Source: an uncultured Collinsella sp.
GTDB taxonomy: Bacteria > Actinomycetota > Coriobacteriia > Coriobacteriales > Coriobacteriaceae
Assembly: GCA_937989795.1 (NCBI GenBank)
Contig: CALKBB010000204.1
Span: forward strand, 1-15,047
Reading direction: 5' to 3'
DNA length: 15,047 bases
The notes under the pieces are model-generated. The model was not told the origin of the DNA. It worked only from the letters and a program-made list of their open reading frames with translations, and did no database searches. Shown here one piece after another: positions 1 through 6,161 of the stretch. Positions within the stretch are counted from its first letter, which is position 1. Each line of letters opens with the position of its first letter. The position numbers and the translations under genes are program-made.

Positions 1-353
1 AGTACAAGATCAAGGTCGAGGAGCTGCTCGTGATCCACGACGAGCTCGACATTCCCGCCGGCGACGTACGTGTTAAGGTGGGCGGTGGCCACGCCGGTCA
101 CAACGGCCTGCGCTCCATCATCGACAAGATGGGCAGTCGCGACTTCAGCCGCATCCGCACCGGCATCGGCAACCCTCCCGGCAAGATGGCTGTCGCCGAC
201 TACGTGCTCAAGCAGCTGCGCGCCCGCGAGGCCGAGGACTTCCAGGATACCTGCGCCCGCGCCGCAGACGCCGCCGGCCTGGCGATCGTGCACGGCGTAA
301 TCTACGCCCGCGATCACGTCAACGGCGCCGCTTCCGCCAACGGCAAGCACTAA
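1..353 (+). CDS. pth: Peptidyl-tRNA hydrolase, C-terminal part (5' end outside window)
   Basis: Pth cleaves the ester bond of peptidyl-tRNAs released by stalled ribosomes and so recycles tRNA in the cytoplasm. The reading frame is open from base 3 and ends in TAA at 351-353, giving about 116 residues of a protein usually near 190. Visible family signatures are VIHDELDIPAG, holding the conserved Asp of the DELD motif, then GGGHAGHNGLRSI, then FSRIRTGIGNP. These are the standard Pth substrate-cleft segments. The catalytic His and the N-terminal segment lie upstream of the window. The C-terminal tail (residues after ADYVLKQL) is ordinary. The stop codon is followed within 2 nt by a small repeat element and about 105 nt later by a strong hairpin terminator, so this is the last gene of its transcript. 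Identification is secure; only the start is missing. Confidence 0.96.
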   Translation, partial: YKIKVEELLVIHDELDIPAGDVRVKVGGGHAGHNGLRSIIDKMGSRDFSRIRTGIGNPPGKMAVADYVLKQLRAREAEDFQDTCARAADAAGLAIVHGVIYARDHVNGAASANGKH

Positions 354-355
354 AG

Positions 356-387
356 CCTACCATTTAGGGACAGGTTTTTTTGGCAGG
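356..387 (+). repeat. AGGGACAGGTTT repeat, copy 1
   Basis: This 32-nt element has terminal inverted repeats CCTACCA (356-362) and TGGCAGG (381-387), which pair at 6 of 7 positions, around the core AGGGACAGGTTT (366-377). It begins 2 nt after the pth stop codon. The same core with the same kind of ends occurs inverted at 520-551 and at 11582-11614. The pattern is that of a small dispersed REP-like element. A mobile origin is inferred. Confidence 0.7.
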
Positions 388-458
388 TTTTATCTGCGGA
401 AACACCTCAGTTGCGGCATCGCAATCAACCGCGCGCCAACATACACACATAGCGCCCC

Positions 459-500
459 AAAGGGGGCCGGCCTCATCACAACCCGAGGCCGGCCCCCTTT
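459..500 (+). terminator. Perfect 16-bp hairpin terminator after pth
   Basis: Bases 459-474 and 485-500 are perfect reverse complements (16 bp, mostly G/C, flanked by A and T runs), with a 10-nt loop at 475-484. It is followed by GCCGTTTTAC on the plus strand. The A and T runs at the stem ends would let it work in both directions. It separates pth from the nfn operon. The plus-strand T-tract is short, so efficiency is uncertain. Confidence 0.8.
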
Positions 501-519
501 GCCGTTTTACCCGATAAAA

Positions 520-551
520 CTGACCAAAATAAACCTGCCCCTATTTGGTAG
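520..551 (-). repeat. AGGGACAGGTTT repeat, copy 2 (diverged)
   Basis: Read on the minus strand this copy has the ends CTACCA (546-551) and TGGTCAG (520-526) around AGGGGCAGGTTT (531-542), one base different from the core of the other copies. It lies inverted relative to copy 1, and the two flank the 459-500 terminator, so the region 356-551 is a composite inverted structure. Confidence 0.6.
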
Positions 552-615
552 ACCAAAGTGGATAGACCCTGCTCCCAACCGCCGAAGATACACGTAAGCG
601 ACATGTCCATGAGGG

Positions 616-726
616 TATAATTTGCACCGTATGTCTGCACAACGCCTGTGCGCGTACGGTTTTATTCGGGCTACCGTCCATTTCCGTGGAGGCACGGTTC
701 GGTCGCCCTAACAAGAGAGGGGTTCT
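616..726 (+). promoter_or_regulatory. Promoter-like box and structured leader of the nfn operon
   Basis: A perfect TATAAT lies at 616-621; no good TTGACA-like box is seen 16-18 nt upstream. The roughly 100-nt leader can form a hairpin with outer stem 626-631/655-660 (ACCGTA/TACGGT) and inner stem 637-640/648-651 (GCAC/GTGC), followed by TTTTATT, which is terminator-like. ACGGT at 656-660 could instead pair with ACCGT at 673-677, and 673-677 could in turn pair with ACGGT at 694-698. This permits alternative folds of the attenuator kind. The ribosome binding site GAGAGGGG at 714-722 precedes the ATG at 727. Regulation is inferred only from these complementarities. Confidence 0.4.
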
Positions 727-1546
727 ATGTATAAGATCCTGGAGAAGACACAGTTCTCGGAGAAGGTGTTCAAGTTCCGCATCGAGGCGCCCGCAATCGC
801 CAAGCATGCGCACGCTGGACAGTTCCTCATGGTTCGCGCCAATGAGACGGGCGAGCGTGTCCCGTTTACCCTGGCCGGCTGGAACGGTGACGAGGGCTGG
901 GTCGAGTTCATCTTCATGGTGATCGGCAAGACCACCGAGATGCTTTCCACCTACGAGGCCGGCGAGTCGCTGCGCGACGTCGTGGGCCCGCTGGGCGTTC
1001 CCACCGAGATGGCTGAGGGCCCCTGCGCCGTCATTGGCGGCGGCGTCGGCCTGGCAATTGCCTTCCCGGTCGCCAAGCACCTGGTCGAGACCGGCCACGA
1101 GGTGCACGCCATCATGGGCGCTCATGGAGGATCAGTTCCGCGAGCTCCTCGACGAGGACCACATTCACATCACCACTGACGACGGTTCCTACGGCGAGCA
1201 GGGCGTTGTTACCGCTCCGCTGGAGCGTCTGCTGCAGGACAAGGCCGTGAGCCAGGTCTTCTGCGTCGGCCCCGTTCCGATGATGAAGTTCTCGACCCTC
1301 ACCGCCCAGAAGTACGACACCCCCATCACCGCGTCCCTCAACCCCATCATGGTTGACGGCACCGGTATGTGCGGCTGCTGCCGCGTCGAGGTGGGCGGCG
1401 TGACCAAGTTCGCTTGCGTCGACGGCCCCGACTTCGATGCCACCCTGGTCGACTGGGATGACCTTCGTGCCCGCCAGGCCGCTTATCGTTCCGAAGAGGG
1501 CGAGTCCCTCAAGGCCTATGAGGAAAAGAGCTGCGCATGCCACTAG
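727..1546 (+). pseudogene. nfnA: NfnA / DHODH-type electron-transfer flavoprotein subunit, frameshifted
   Basis: The intact protein would carry FAD and a [2Fe-2S] cluster, oxidise or reduce NAD(H), and pair with the larger flavoprotein encoded next. Frame 1 (727 to about 1122, 132 residues) holds the FAD-binding RVPFTLA (44-50) and the NAD-binding GGGVGLA (104-110), and ends in coherent sequence at HAIMGA. Frame 2 resumes at MEDQFREL (1124) and runs 140 residues to TAG at 1544-1546, with ITTDDGSYG, GPVPMM, NPIMVDGTGMCGCCR and KFACVDGP, the cysteine-rich [2Fe-2S] end of the family. Known relatives read IIGARTKDLL(F/I)-(W/M)ED across the join, so seven residues are absent and one stray base (C1123) remains, which equals a 20-nt deletion. 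The halves sum to 272 residues against about 280 for the family. This may be a true mutation or an assembly error. The ATG at 727 has a strong ribosome binding site. The stop overlaps the next gene's ATG by 10 nt. Confidence 0.88.
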
Positions 1547-2946
1547 TTAACGGTCGTTTCGTTGCCGATATGAAGTCGCCCCGCACCCCCGATAATGAGG
1601 AGCCGGCTGCCGAGCGCGCCTGCGACTTCCGCCCCGTCGACAAGGGCTTCACCGAGGAGATGGCGCTGGCCGAGGCCGAGCGCTGCCTCAACTGCAAGAA
1701 GCCGTTCTGTGTTGAGGGCTGCCCTGTCAACATCAACATCCCCCGCTTTATCGAGCAGATCCGCGCGAAGGACTTCGGCGGCGCTCTCGATACCATCCGC
1801 GAGGACTCCATGCTTCCCGCTATCTGCGGCCGCGTCTGCCCGCAGGAGAACCAGTGCGAGGGCAAGTGCATCCGTGGTAAGAAGTCCGAACCCGTGGCCA
1901 TCGGCCAGCTCGAGCGCTTCCTGGGTGATCGCCCCGAGCTCGCCTCCACGCCCAAGATGGCCCCCAAGAACGGCAAGAAGGTCGCCGTCGTCGGCTCCGG
2001 CCCGTCCGGCATCACCTGCGCTGGCGAGCTCGCCCGCAACGGCTTTGACGTTACCGTTTTTGAGGCCTTCTTCACCGGCGGCGGCGTGCTGGTCTACGGC
2101 ATCCCCGAGTTCCGTCTGCCCAAGGCAGTCGTCAAGCGCGAGATTGACGGCCTGGAGGACATGGGCGTCAAGTTTGAGTACAACTCCGTCGTGGGCAACA
2201 TGGCCACGGCCGAGGAGCTGTTCGAGCAGGGCTTCGACGCCATCTACGTGGCGACCGGCGCTGGCCTGCCCAAGTTCCTCAATGTCCCCGGCGAGAACCT
2301 GCCCAACGTCTTCTTCGCGAACGAGTACCTCACCCGCGTAAACTTGATGAAGGCCAACAAGTTCCCCGAGTACGACACCCCCACCAAGCACGGCAAGAAC
2401 GTCGTCGTCTTTGGTGGCGGCAACGTGGCCATGGACGCCGTCCGTACTGCCAAGCGCCTGGGCGCCGAGCATGCCATCATCGCCTACCGTCGTACCGAAG
2501 ATGAGATGCCCTGCCGTCGCGCCGAGCTGCACCATGCCAAGGCCGAGGGCGTCGAGGTTCTGCCGCTCGTCTCCCCGCTCGAGTTTGTCGCTGGCGAGGA
2601 CGGCTCCGTGTGCGCCGTCAAGGTCCAGAAGATGGAGCTTGGCGAGCCCGACGAGTCCGGCCGTCGTCGCCCGGTGCCCATCGAGGGCGCCATCGAGGAG
2701 ATTCCCTGCGACGTCGCGATCTCGGCTATCGGTACCAACGCCAACCCCTTCGCAAAGAAAATCGGCGGCAAGATGGAGCTCAACAAGTGGGGCTACATCG
2801 TCGCCGACGAGGAGACCGGCCAGACCACCGATCCCCGCATCTGGGCTGGCGGCGACATCGTCACCGGTGCCGCTACGGTCATTCTGGCGATGGGCGCCGG
2901 CAAGAAGGCCGCCGCTTCCATCACCAAGAGCCTGCTGGGCGAGTAA
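1537..2946 (+). CDS. nfnB: NfnB / GltD-like NADPH-dependent flavoprotein subunit
   Basis: This 469-residue iron-sulfur flavoprotein belongs to the family often named glutamate synthase small chain (GltD, or GltA in clostridia). An N-terminal ferredoxin-like domain carries two [4Fe-4S] cysteine sets, C50, C53, C58, C62 and C97, C101, C107, C111. An FAD Rossmann motif GSGPSG is at 153-158, an NADPH-binding Rossmann GGGNVA at 293-298, and the C-terminal FAD segment contains WAGGDIVTGAATVILAMGAG. No glutamate synthase large subunit is in the window. The partner encoded just upstream is a DHODH-type NAD/[2Fe-2S] subunit, so an NfnAB pair is more likely: electron-bifurcating transfer from NADPH to NAD+ and ferredoxin, or the reverse, in the cytoplasm. 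SudAB sulfide dehydrogenase is the closely related alternative. The ATG lies inside the 3' end of the preceding gene, which suggests translational coupling. A terminator follows at 2975. Confidence 0.92.
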   Translation: MPLVNGRFVADMKSPRTPDNEEPAAERACDFRPVDKGFTEEMALAEAERCLNCKKPFCVEGCPVNINIPRFIEQIRAKDFGGALDTIREDSMLPAICGRVCPQENQCEGKCIRGKKSEPVAIGQLERFLGDRPELASTPKMAPKNGKKVAVVGSGPSGITCAGELARNGFDVTVFEAFFTGGGVLVYGIPEFRLPKAVVKREIDGLEDMGVKFEYNSVVGNMATAEELFEQGFDAIYVATGAGLPKFLNVPGENLPNVFFANEYLTRVNLMKANKFPEYDTPTKHGKNVVVFGGGNVAMDAVRTAKRLGAEHAIIAYRRTEDEMPCRRAELHHAKAEGVEVLPLVSPLEFVAGEDGSVCAVKVQKMELGEPDESGRRRPVPIEGAIEEIPCDVAISAIGTNANPFAKKIGGKMELNKWGYIVADEETGQTTDPRIWAGGDIVTGAATVILAMGAGKKAAASITKSLLGE

Positions 2947-2974
2947 TCACCCTCAACGCTAGCCATCAAACGGC

Positions 2975-3015
2975 AAAGTCCCCGTCGAGCACACGCCCGG
3001 CGGGGACTTTTTCTA
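2975..3015 (+). terminator. Rho-independent terminator of the nfn operon
   Basis: AAAGTCCCCG at 2975-2984 pairs perfectly with CGGGGACTTT at 3001-3010 across a 16-nt loop and is followed by TTTTTCT-type sequence. It begins 28 nt after the nfnB stop codon. The stem itself carries a GGGGAC motif, the same hexamer found in the dispersed repeats of this window. Confidence 0.85.
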
Positions 3016-3028
3016 TGCCGATCGCCCT

Positions 3029-3063
3029 ACCACCGCAAAGGTGTCTGTCCCCTTTGCGGTGGT
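3029..3063. repeat. 13-bp hairpin with GGGGACAGAC motif between convergent genes
   Basis: ACCACCGCAAAGG (3029-3041) and its exact reverse complement (3051-3063) enclose a 9-nt loop. Read on the minus strand, the loop and the adjoining stem bases spell GGGGACAGACA, the motif also present in the 6999-7056 repeat. The plus strand continues GGTTTTGG, so it could back up the terminator at 2975. On the minus strand it lies 9 nt beyond the stop codon at 3073-3075 and could end that transcript. Confidence 0.65.
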
Positions 3064-3072
3064 TTTGGTCGG

Positions 3073-3696
3073 CTAGCCTTCGAGCTGCGCCACCTTGTAG
3101 CGGTAGGCTGCGGCGATGACGTCCTTGCAGCCTTCGCGGCCCAGCTTGGCGCGGTTGACGACGATGTCCTTGCCGCTCGTCATCTTCCACTTTCCGGCGC
3201 TGTAGCGCTTATAGAACGCCTCGCGCGCCTTCTGCTGCTGTTTGACCAGCTTGGCGCCCTTCTTTTTGTTAAGGCCACGCTTCTTGCGCACAATCTCGAC
3301 GCGGTCCTCAAAGGGTGCGGTCACCAACACGGCAATGTGGCTGGGGTTGTTGCGCAGCAGGTAATCGGACAGACGGCCTTCGATAATGCAGCTCTCGGTC
3401 TCGCCCAGATCCAAAATCACCTGGCTCATCTTTTGGAACAACTTATCCGAGTACGAACGCGCATCGTAGCGGTCGGGCAGAAACGCCATGTTCTCCACGG
3501 CCAGGCGCTCGTCGTAGGCGGCCATCTTGTCGAGCGACTCGCCCGCGCGCAGCGACGCACGCACCAGCAGCTCGTTATCGTACAGCGGAATCCCCAACTC
3601 GTCGGCAAGCATGCGGCCAATCTCGTGGCCCTCGGCGCCAAAGTCGCGCGCGATGGTAATGACCACAGGACTCTTCTTGTTCACCAGATCGCTCAT
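3073..3696 (-). CDS. Cytidylate-kinase-like family protein
   Basis: This 207-residue soluble protein resembles the cytidylate-kinase-like P-loop family (Pfam Cytidylate_kin2 type). The start is VVITIARDFGAEGHEIGRMLADELGIPLYDNELL, where family members read REFGSGGREIG. Here the glycine-rich loop is GAEGHEIG (20-27) without the classical GKS/T of Walker A. Later family landmarks are CIIEGRLSDYLL (103-114), the counterpart of IVGRCADYIL, and DIVVNRAKLG (177-186). A lysine-rich stretch (138-156) takes the place of the lid. The ATG at 3694-3696 follows AAAGGAA at good spacing. The true substrate of this family is generally unknown, and it is not the essential Cmk. It lies downstream of the ABC importer on the same strand, separated from it by a large hairpin element, so it is probably transcribed separately. 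The fold assignment is secure; the activity is not. Confidence 0.85.
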   Translation of the reverse strand: MSDLVNKKSPVVITIARDFGAEGHEIGRMLADELGIPLYDNELLVRASLRAGESLDKMAAYDERLAVENMAFLPDRYDARSYSDKLFQKMSQVILDLGETESCIIEGRLSDYLLRNNPSHIAVLVTAPFEDRVEIVRKKRGLNKKKGAKLVKQQQKAREAFYKRYSAGKWKMTSGKDIVVNRAKLGREGCKDVIAAAYRYKVAQLEG

Positions 3697-3721
3697 CGCG
3701 ATTCCTTTCTAACAGATGAGA

Positions 3722-3743
3722 AAAAGGCTGTTTATCGCCTTTT
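3722..3743 (-). terminator. Weak hairpin with U-run upstream of the kinase-like gene
   Basis: On the minus strand AAAAGGC, an 8-nt loop and GCCTTTT are followed by TCTC (arms 3737-3743 and 3722-3728). It could be the 3' terminator of the ABC importer transcript or an attenuator in the leader of the kinase-like gene, whose start is at 3696. The stem has only three G-C pairs. Confidence 0.35.
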
Positions 3744-3760
3744 CCCACGATAGCTTACCT

Positions 3761-3860
3761 GGGTTTTCCTGGTGCCCAAGATTGGCCTGAAAGAGGAGCG
3801 ACGCGTACTTTGGTACGCGAGCGACGGTTTGAAGGCCAAGGTTGGGTGCCAGGGAAAGCC
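3761..3860 (+). repeat. 100-nt centred hairpin element (possible structured RNA or MITE-like repeat)
   Basis: The whole block is symmetric about 3810/3811. Outer arms 3761-3788 and 3833-3860 pair at 22 Watson-Crick and 3 G-U positions out of 28 when read as plus-strand RNA. An inner hairpin CGCGTAC/GTACGCG (3802-3808/3813-3819) lies in register on the same axis, with a tetraloop TTTG. A 13 by 13 nt internal loop separates them. The octamer GAGCGACG is repeated directly at 3796-3803 and 3819-3826. The element ends 3 nt beyond the stop codon of the adjacent permease gene (stop 3864-3866). Minus-strand RNA would lose the G-U pairs, so a plus-strand transcript is favoured. No promoter for it was recognised. 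Confidence 0.7.
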
Positions 3861-3863
3861 AGG

Positions 3864-4502
3864 CTATGCGGCCACAATACGGCGCTGATAGGCTCGAACC
3901 AGCAACGAGATACCAAAGTTGAGCACAAAGTACATCGCAAACACCAGGCCGTAGAGCATAAGCACCTGCGACAGGTCGATCGCGTGGGCCATCACGACGT
4001 TTGCCGTGTACATGAGCTCGGCCACGTTAATGCCCGAAAGATACGAGCTGTCCTTGATGACAGTCGTGCACTGGCTAAACAGCGCCGGAATGATCGTCTT
4101 AAACGTCTGCGGCAGAATGATGTAGCGCATGGTGGCAAAGAAGCCAAAGCCCTGGCTCTGCGCTGCCTCAAACTGGCCGCGCGGAATCGAGTTGAGGCCG
4201 CCACGCACAATCTCGGCCATAACAGCGCTGGTAAACAGCGTAAAGGCGATGGTCGAAATCACAATGTCCAAACCCTGTACCGTAAAGTAGATAAACAGGA
4301 TCCACAGCAGGTTTGGCGTGCAACGGAACAGCTCAATATAGGCGCTCACCAAAATACGGAACGGGCGGGGCGCATAGCTCTTAACGAGCGCCAGCACCGT
4401 GCCAAAGATGAGCGAGAAAAAGATCGACAGCGCCGAGATCTCGATCGTCTTAACAAAGCCGCCCCAGATGTAGAGCAGGTTGGTCGCGTTGAAGATTTCC
4501 AT
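3864..4502 (-). CDS. Amino acid ABC transporter permease (second, GlnP/HisM family)
   Basis: This 212-residue inner-membrane permease has about five hydrophobic segments and the HisM/GlnP-type BPD domain. It carries the family N-terminal pattern (FVKTIEISALSIFFSLIFG) and the cytoplasmic EAA loop SIPRGQFEAAQSQGF (about 105-119), which docks on the ATPase. The start ATG is at 4500-4502, only 3 nt after the stop of the other permease gene, so the two are translationally linked and probably form a heterodimeric channel. The two EAA loops share the run (Q)-(F/M)-EAAQSQGF, as expected for partners using one ATPase. Together with the ATPase and lipoprotein genes it makes a complete polar amino acid importer. 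Glutamine or glutamate is the likely substrate by family resemblance, but specificity cannot be read from the permease. Confidence 0.93.
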   Translation of the reverse strand: MEIFNATNLLYIWGGFVKTIEISALSIFFSLIFGTVLALVKSYAPRPFRILVSAYIELFRCTPNLLWILFIYFTVQGLDIVISTIAFTLFTSAVMAEIVRGGLNSIPRGQFEAAQSQGFGFFATMRYIILPQTFKTIIPALFSQCTTVIKDSSYLSGINVAELMYTANVVMAHAIDLSQVLMLYGLVFAMYFVLNFGISLLVRAYQRRIVAA

Positions 4503-4505
4503 GCG

Positions 4506-5252
4506 CTAGGCCTCCTCTACGTTGTCGAGCCCCAGCTCGGCCAGGCTCACACCGCGCGGACGCTCCTTTGAGCGGCGCTCGAGCCATTGCACCAGCATGG
4601 CGAGCGGAAAGCAGATGATGAAGTACATAAGGCAGCAGACGATATATCCCTGCAGGTACCCGTACAGACTCACAAAGTTGTCGGAACGGTACATAAGGTC
4701 GCCGCCGGCCACGAGCGCCAGCACCGACGTGTTCTTGACCAGATTGAGCGCCTGGTTACACAGCGGCGGCAAAATGATCTTGAACGTCTGGGGCAGCACG
4801 ATGTACCAGTATGCCTGCACGCGAGTGAAGCCCTGGCTCTGGGCCGCCTCCATCTGACCGCGCGGAACCGCCTCGATACCAGTGCGGATGACCTCCGAAA
4901 TGTAGGCCGCGTGATACAGGCCCACGCCCAAGAAGCCCAGCACAAACGGCGCGATGCGCACCGGCTGGTCGGCGCCGGTTATGGCCTGCAAAAACTGCGG
5001 ACCGGCCATGTACATAAAGAGCACCTGCACGGGCAGCGGGGTGTTCTGGTAAAACTCCACGTACACGCGGCTTATGGCGCGCAGCACGCGCGAGCGAGTG
5101 GTAGAGAACACGCCCAGCAGCGTGCCCAGCACCAGCGACAGCAGCAGACCGGCAACGACCACCTGCAGTGTCACGCCAAAGCCCTCCCAGAAGGGCCCCA
5201 TGTTTTGAAATGTCGTCGACCAGCGGTCGGCGTCAAACAATCCTTCGAGCAT
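4506..5252 (-). CDS. Amino acid ABC transporter permease (first, GlnP/HisQ family)
   Basis: This 248-residue membrane permease is of the polar amino acid uptake family. The N-terminus (FWEGFGVTLQVVVAGLLLSLV) is the conserved first transmembrane region, YQNTPLPVQVLF follows, and the EAA loop EAVPRGQMEAAQSQGF is at about 127-142. A charged C-terminal tail (WLERRSKERPRG) is cytoplasmic. I start it at the ATG 5250-5252 because AAGGAAGGAA lies just upstream. An in-frame start at 5321 is possible but would overlap the lipoprotein gene and add 23 residues with no membrane character. It lies 25 nt after the lipoprotein gene and 3 nt before the second permease gene, the standard ATPase-lipoprotein-permease-permease operon order. 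Confidence 0.93.
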   Translation of the reverse strand: MLEGLFDADRWSTTFQNMGPFWEGFGVTLQVVVAGLLLSLVLGTLLGVFSTTRSRVLRAISRVYVEFYQNTPLPVQVLFMYMAGPQFLQAITGADQPVRIAPFVLGFLGVGLYHAAYISEVIRTGIEAVPRGQMEAAQSQGFTRVQAYWYIVLPQTFKIILPPLCNQALNLVKNTSVLALVAGGDLMYRSDNFVSLYGYLQGYIVCCLMYFIICFPLAMLVQWLERRSKERPRGVSLAELGLDNVEEA

Positions 5253-5277
5253 TTGATTCCTTCCTTGGACGATGCGC

Positions 5278-6153
5278 CTATACAAGACCCCAGGTCTTGA
5301 CCTCTTGGTCGAGCCAGCCATCGGCCAGGCGATCGCAAATCACCTGATCGACCACGGCCGAAAGGTCGCAGCCCTTCTTGGTCGCCACGCCGTAGCCCTG
5401 CTCGCCAAACTTGACCTCGGGCTGCAGCAGCTCAACGGTCTCGTTCATGTAACCGGCCAGCGTGGAGCGGTCCATGGCAAAGACGTCGATATTGCCGGCG
5501 TCGAGCGAACTCTTGATGATGGGGTAGCCGCTAAAGGCCCTAAACTCGGGCTTGCAGCTAAAGCCGTTGTCCTTGATCATCTGCTCGATCAGGCCCTGCG
5601 TGGTAGCACCCTGGCTCACGCCGATGACCTTGCCATCCAGGTCCTCAATCGAGGTAAAGCCCGAACGCTTCTTGACCATGAGTCCCACGTAGTCGGTGCG
5701 GTACGGCGTCGAGAAATCCCAGCTCTTCTTGCGCTCGTCGGTGATGGTGTAGGTCGCCGCGACTACGTCAAGTTGGCCGTTATCGATCAGCGGGCCGCGT
5801 GTCTTGGGCGTTACATCGGTAAACTCGACAAGCTCCTGGGCACGGGCCTCCTTGTAGCTCACGCCAAAGACGGCAGCGGCGATCTGGTAGCACAAATCGA
5901 CTTCCATGCCCTCAAAGCGGCCCTTGGCGGTGTCGTAATAGCCGTAGCCGGGAACGTCCTTCTTAACGCCGGCATTCAGATGGCCACGCGACTTGATGGC
6001 CGCAAGCTTGGACCCCTTGTCGGAACCCTCGCCGCTGGTGGAGTTGCCGCAACCGGTAAGCGCGGTCCCCGTCAGCGCGAGCATGCCGGCGCCAGCCAGC
6101 TGCAAAAGGTGACGGCGCGACACGGCCGCCCTCGTCATATCCGTCATGTCCAT
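5278..6153 (-). CDS. Glutamine/polar amino acid ABC transporter substrate-binding lipoprotein
   Basis: This protein of about 291 residues captures the amino acid outside the membrane and delivers it to the two permeases. The N-terminus has a twin-arginine-like segment SRRHLLQLAG, a hydrophobic stretch and the lipobox ALTGC, so the mature protein should begin at the Cys near residue 35 and be lipid-anchored. The mature part is a bacterial solute-binding family 3 domain: GHLNAGVKKDVPGYGYYD, FEGMEVDLCYQIAAAVFG, NGQLDVVAATYTITDERK, FSTPYRTDYVGLMVKK, LDGKVIGVSQGATTQ. The ATG at 6151-6153 is chosen; a GTG at 6154-6156 adds one residue and cannot be excluded, and the ribosome binding site is weak. 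It follows the ATPase gene by a few nt. A Tat-like double arginine in a lipoprotein suggests export in folded form, but Sec export is not excluded. Confidence 0.93.
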   Translation of the reverse strand: MDMTDMTRAAVSRRHLLQLAGAGMLALTGTALTGCGNSTSGEGSDKGSKLAAIKSRGHLNAGVKKDVPGYGYYDTAKGRFEGMEVDLCYQIAAAVFGVSYKEARAQELVEFTDVTPKTRGPLIDNGQLDVVAATYTITDERKKSWDFSTPYRTDYVGLMVKKRSGFTSIEDLDGKVIGVSQGATTQGLIEQMIKDNGFSCKPEFRAFSGYPIIKSSLDAGNIDVFAMDRSTLAGYMNETVELLQPEVKFGEQGYGVATKKGCDLSAVVDQVICDRLADGWLDQEVKTWGLV

Positions 6154-6161
6154 CACCGCGC

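Noticed and set aside
354..726. tRNA, small RNA gene or CRISPR array in the long intergenic region
   Set aside because: No cloverleaf and no regularly spaced direct repeats are present. The repeats are inverted and only two.
1100..1150. Programmed ribosomal frameshifting in the nfnA-like gene
   Set aside because: No slippery heptamer is present, and seven conserved residues are missing at the join. Slippage alone would not remove them.
1537..2946. Genuine glutamate synthase small subunit (GltD)
   Set aside because: No large subunit is adjacent, and the upstream partner is a DHODH-type [2Fe-2S] subunit, which favours an NfnAB or SudAB pair.
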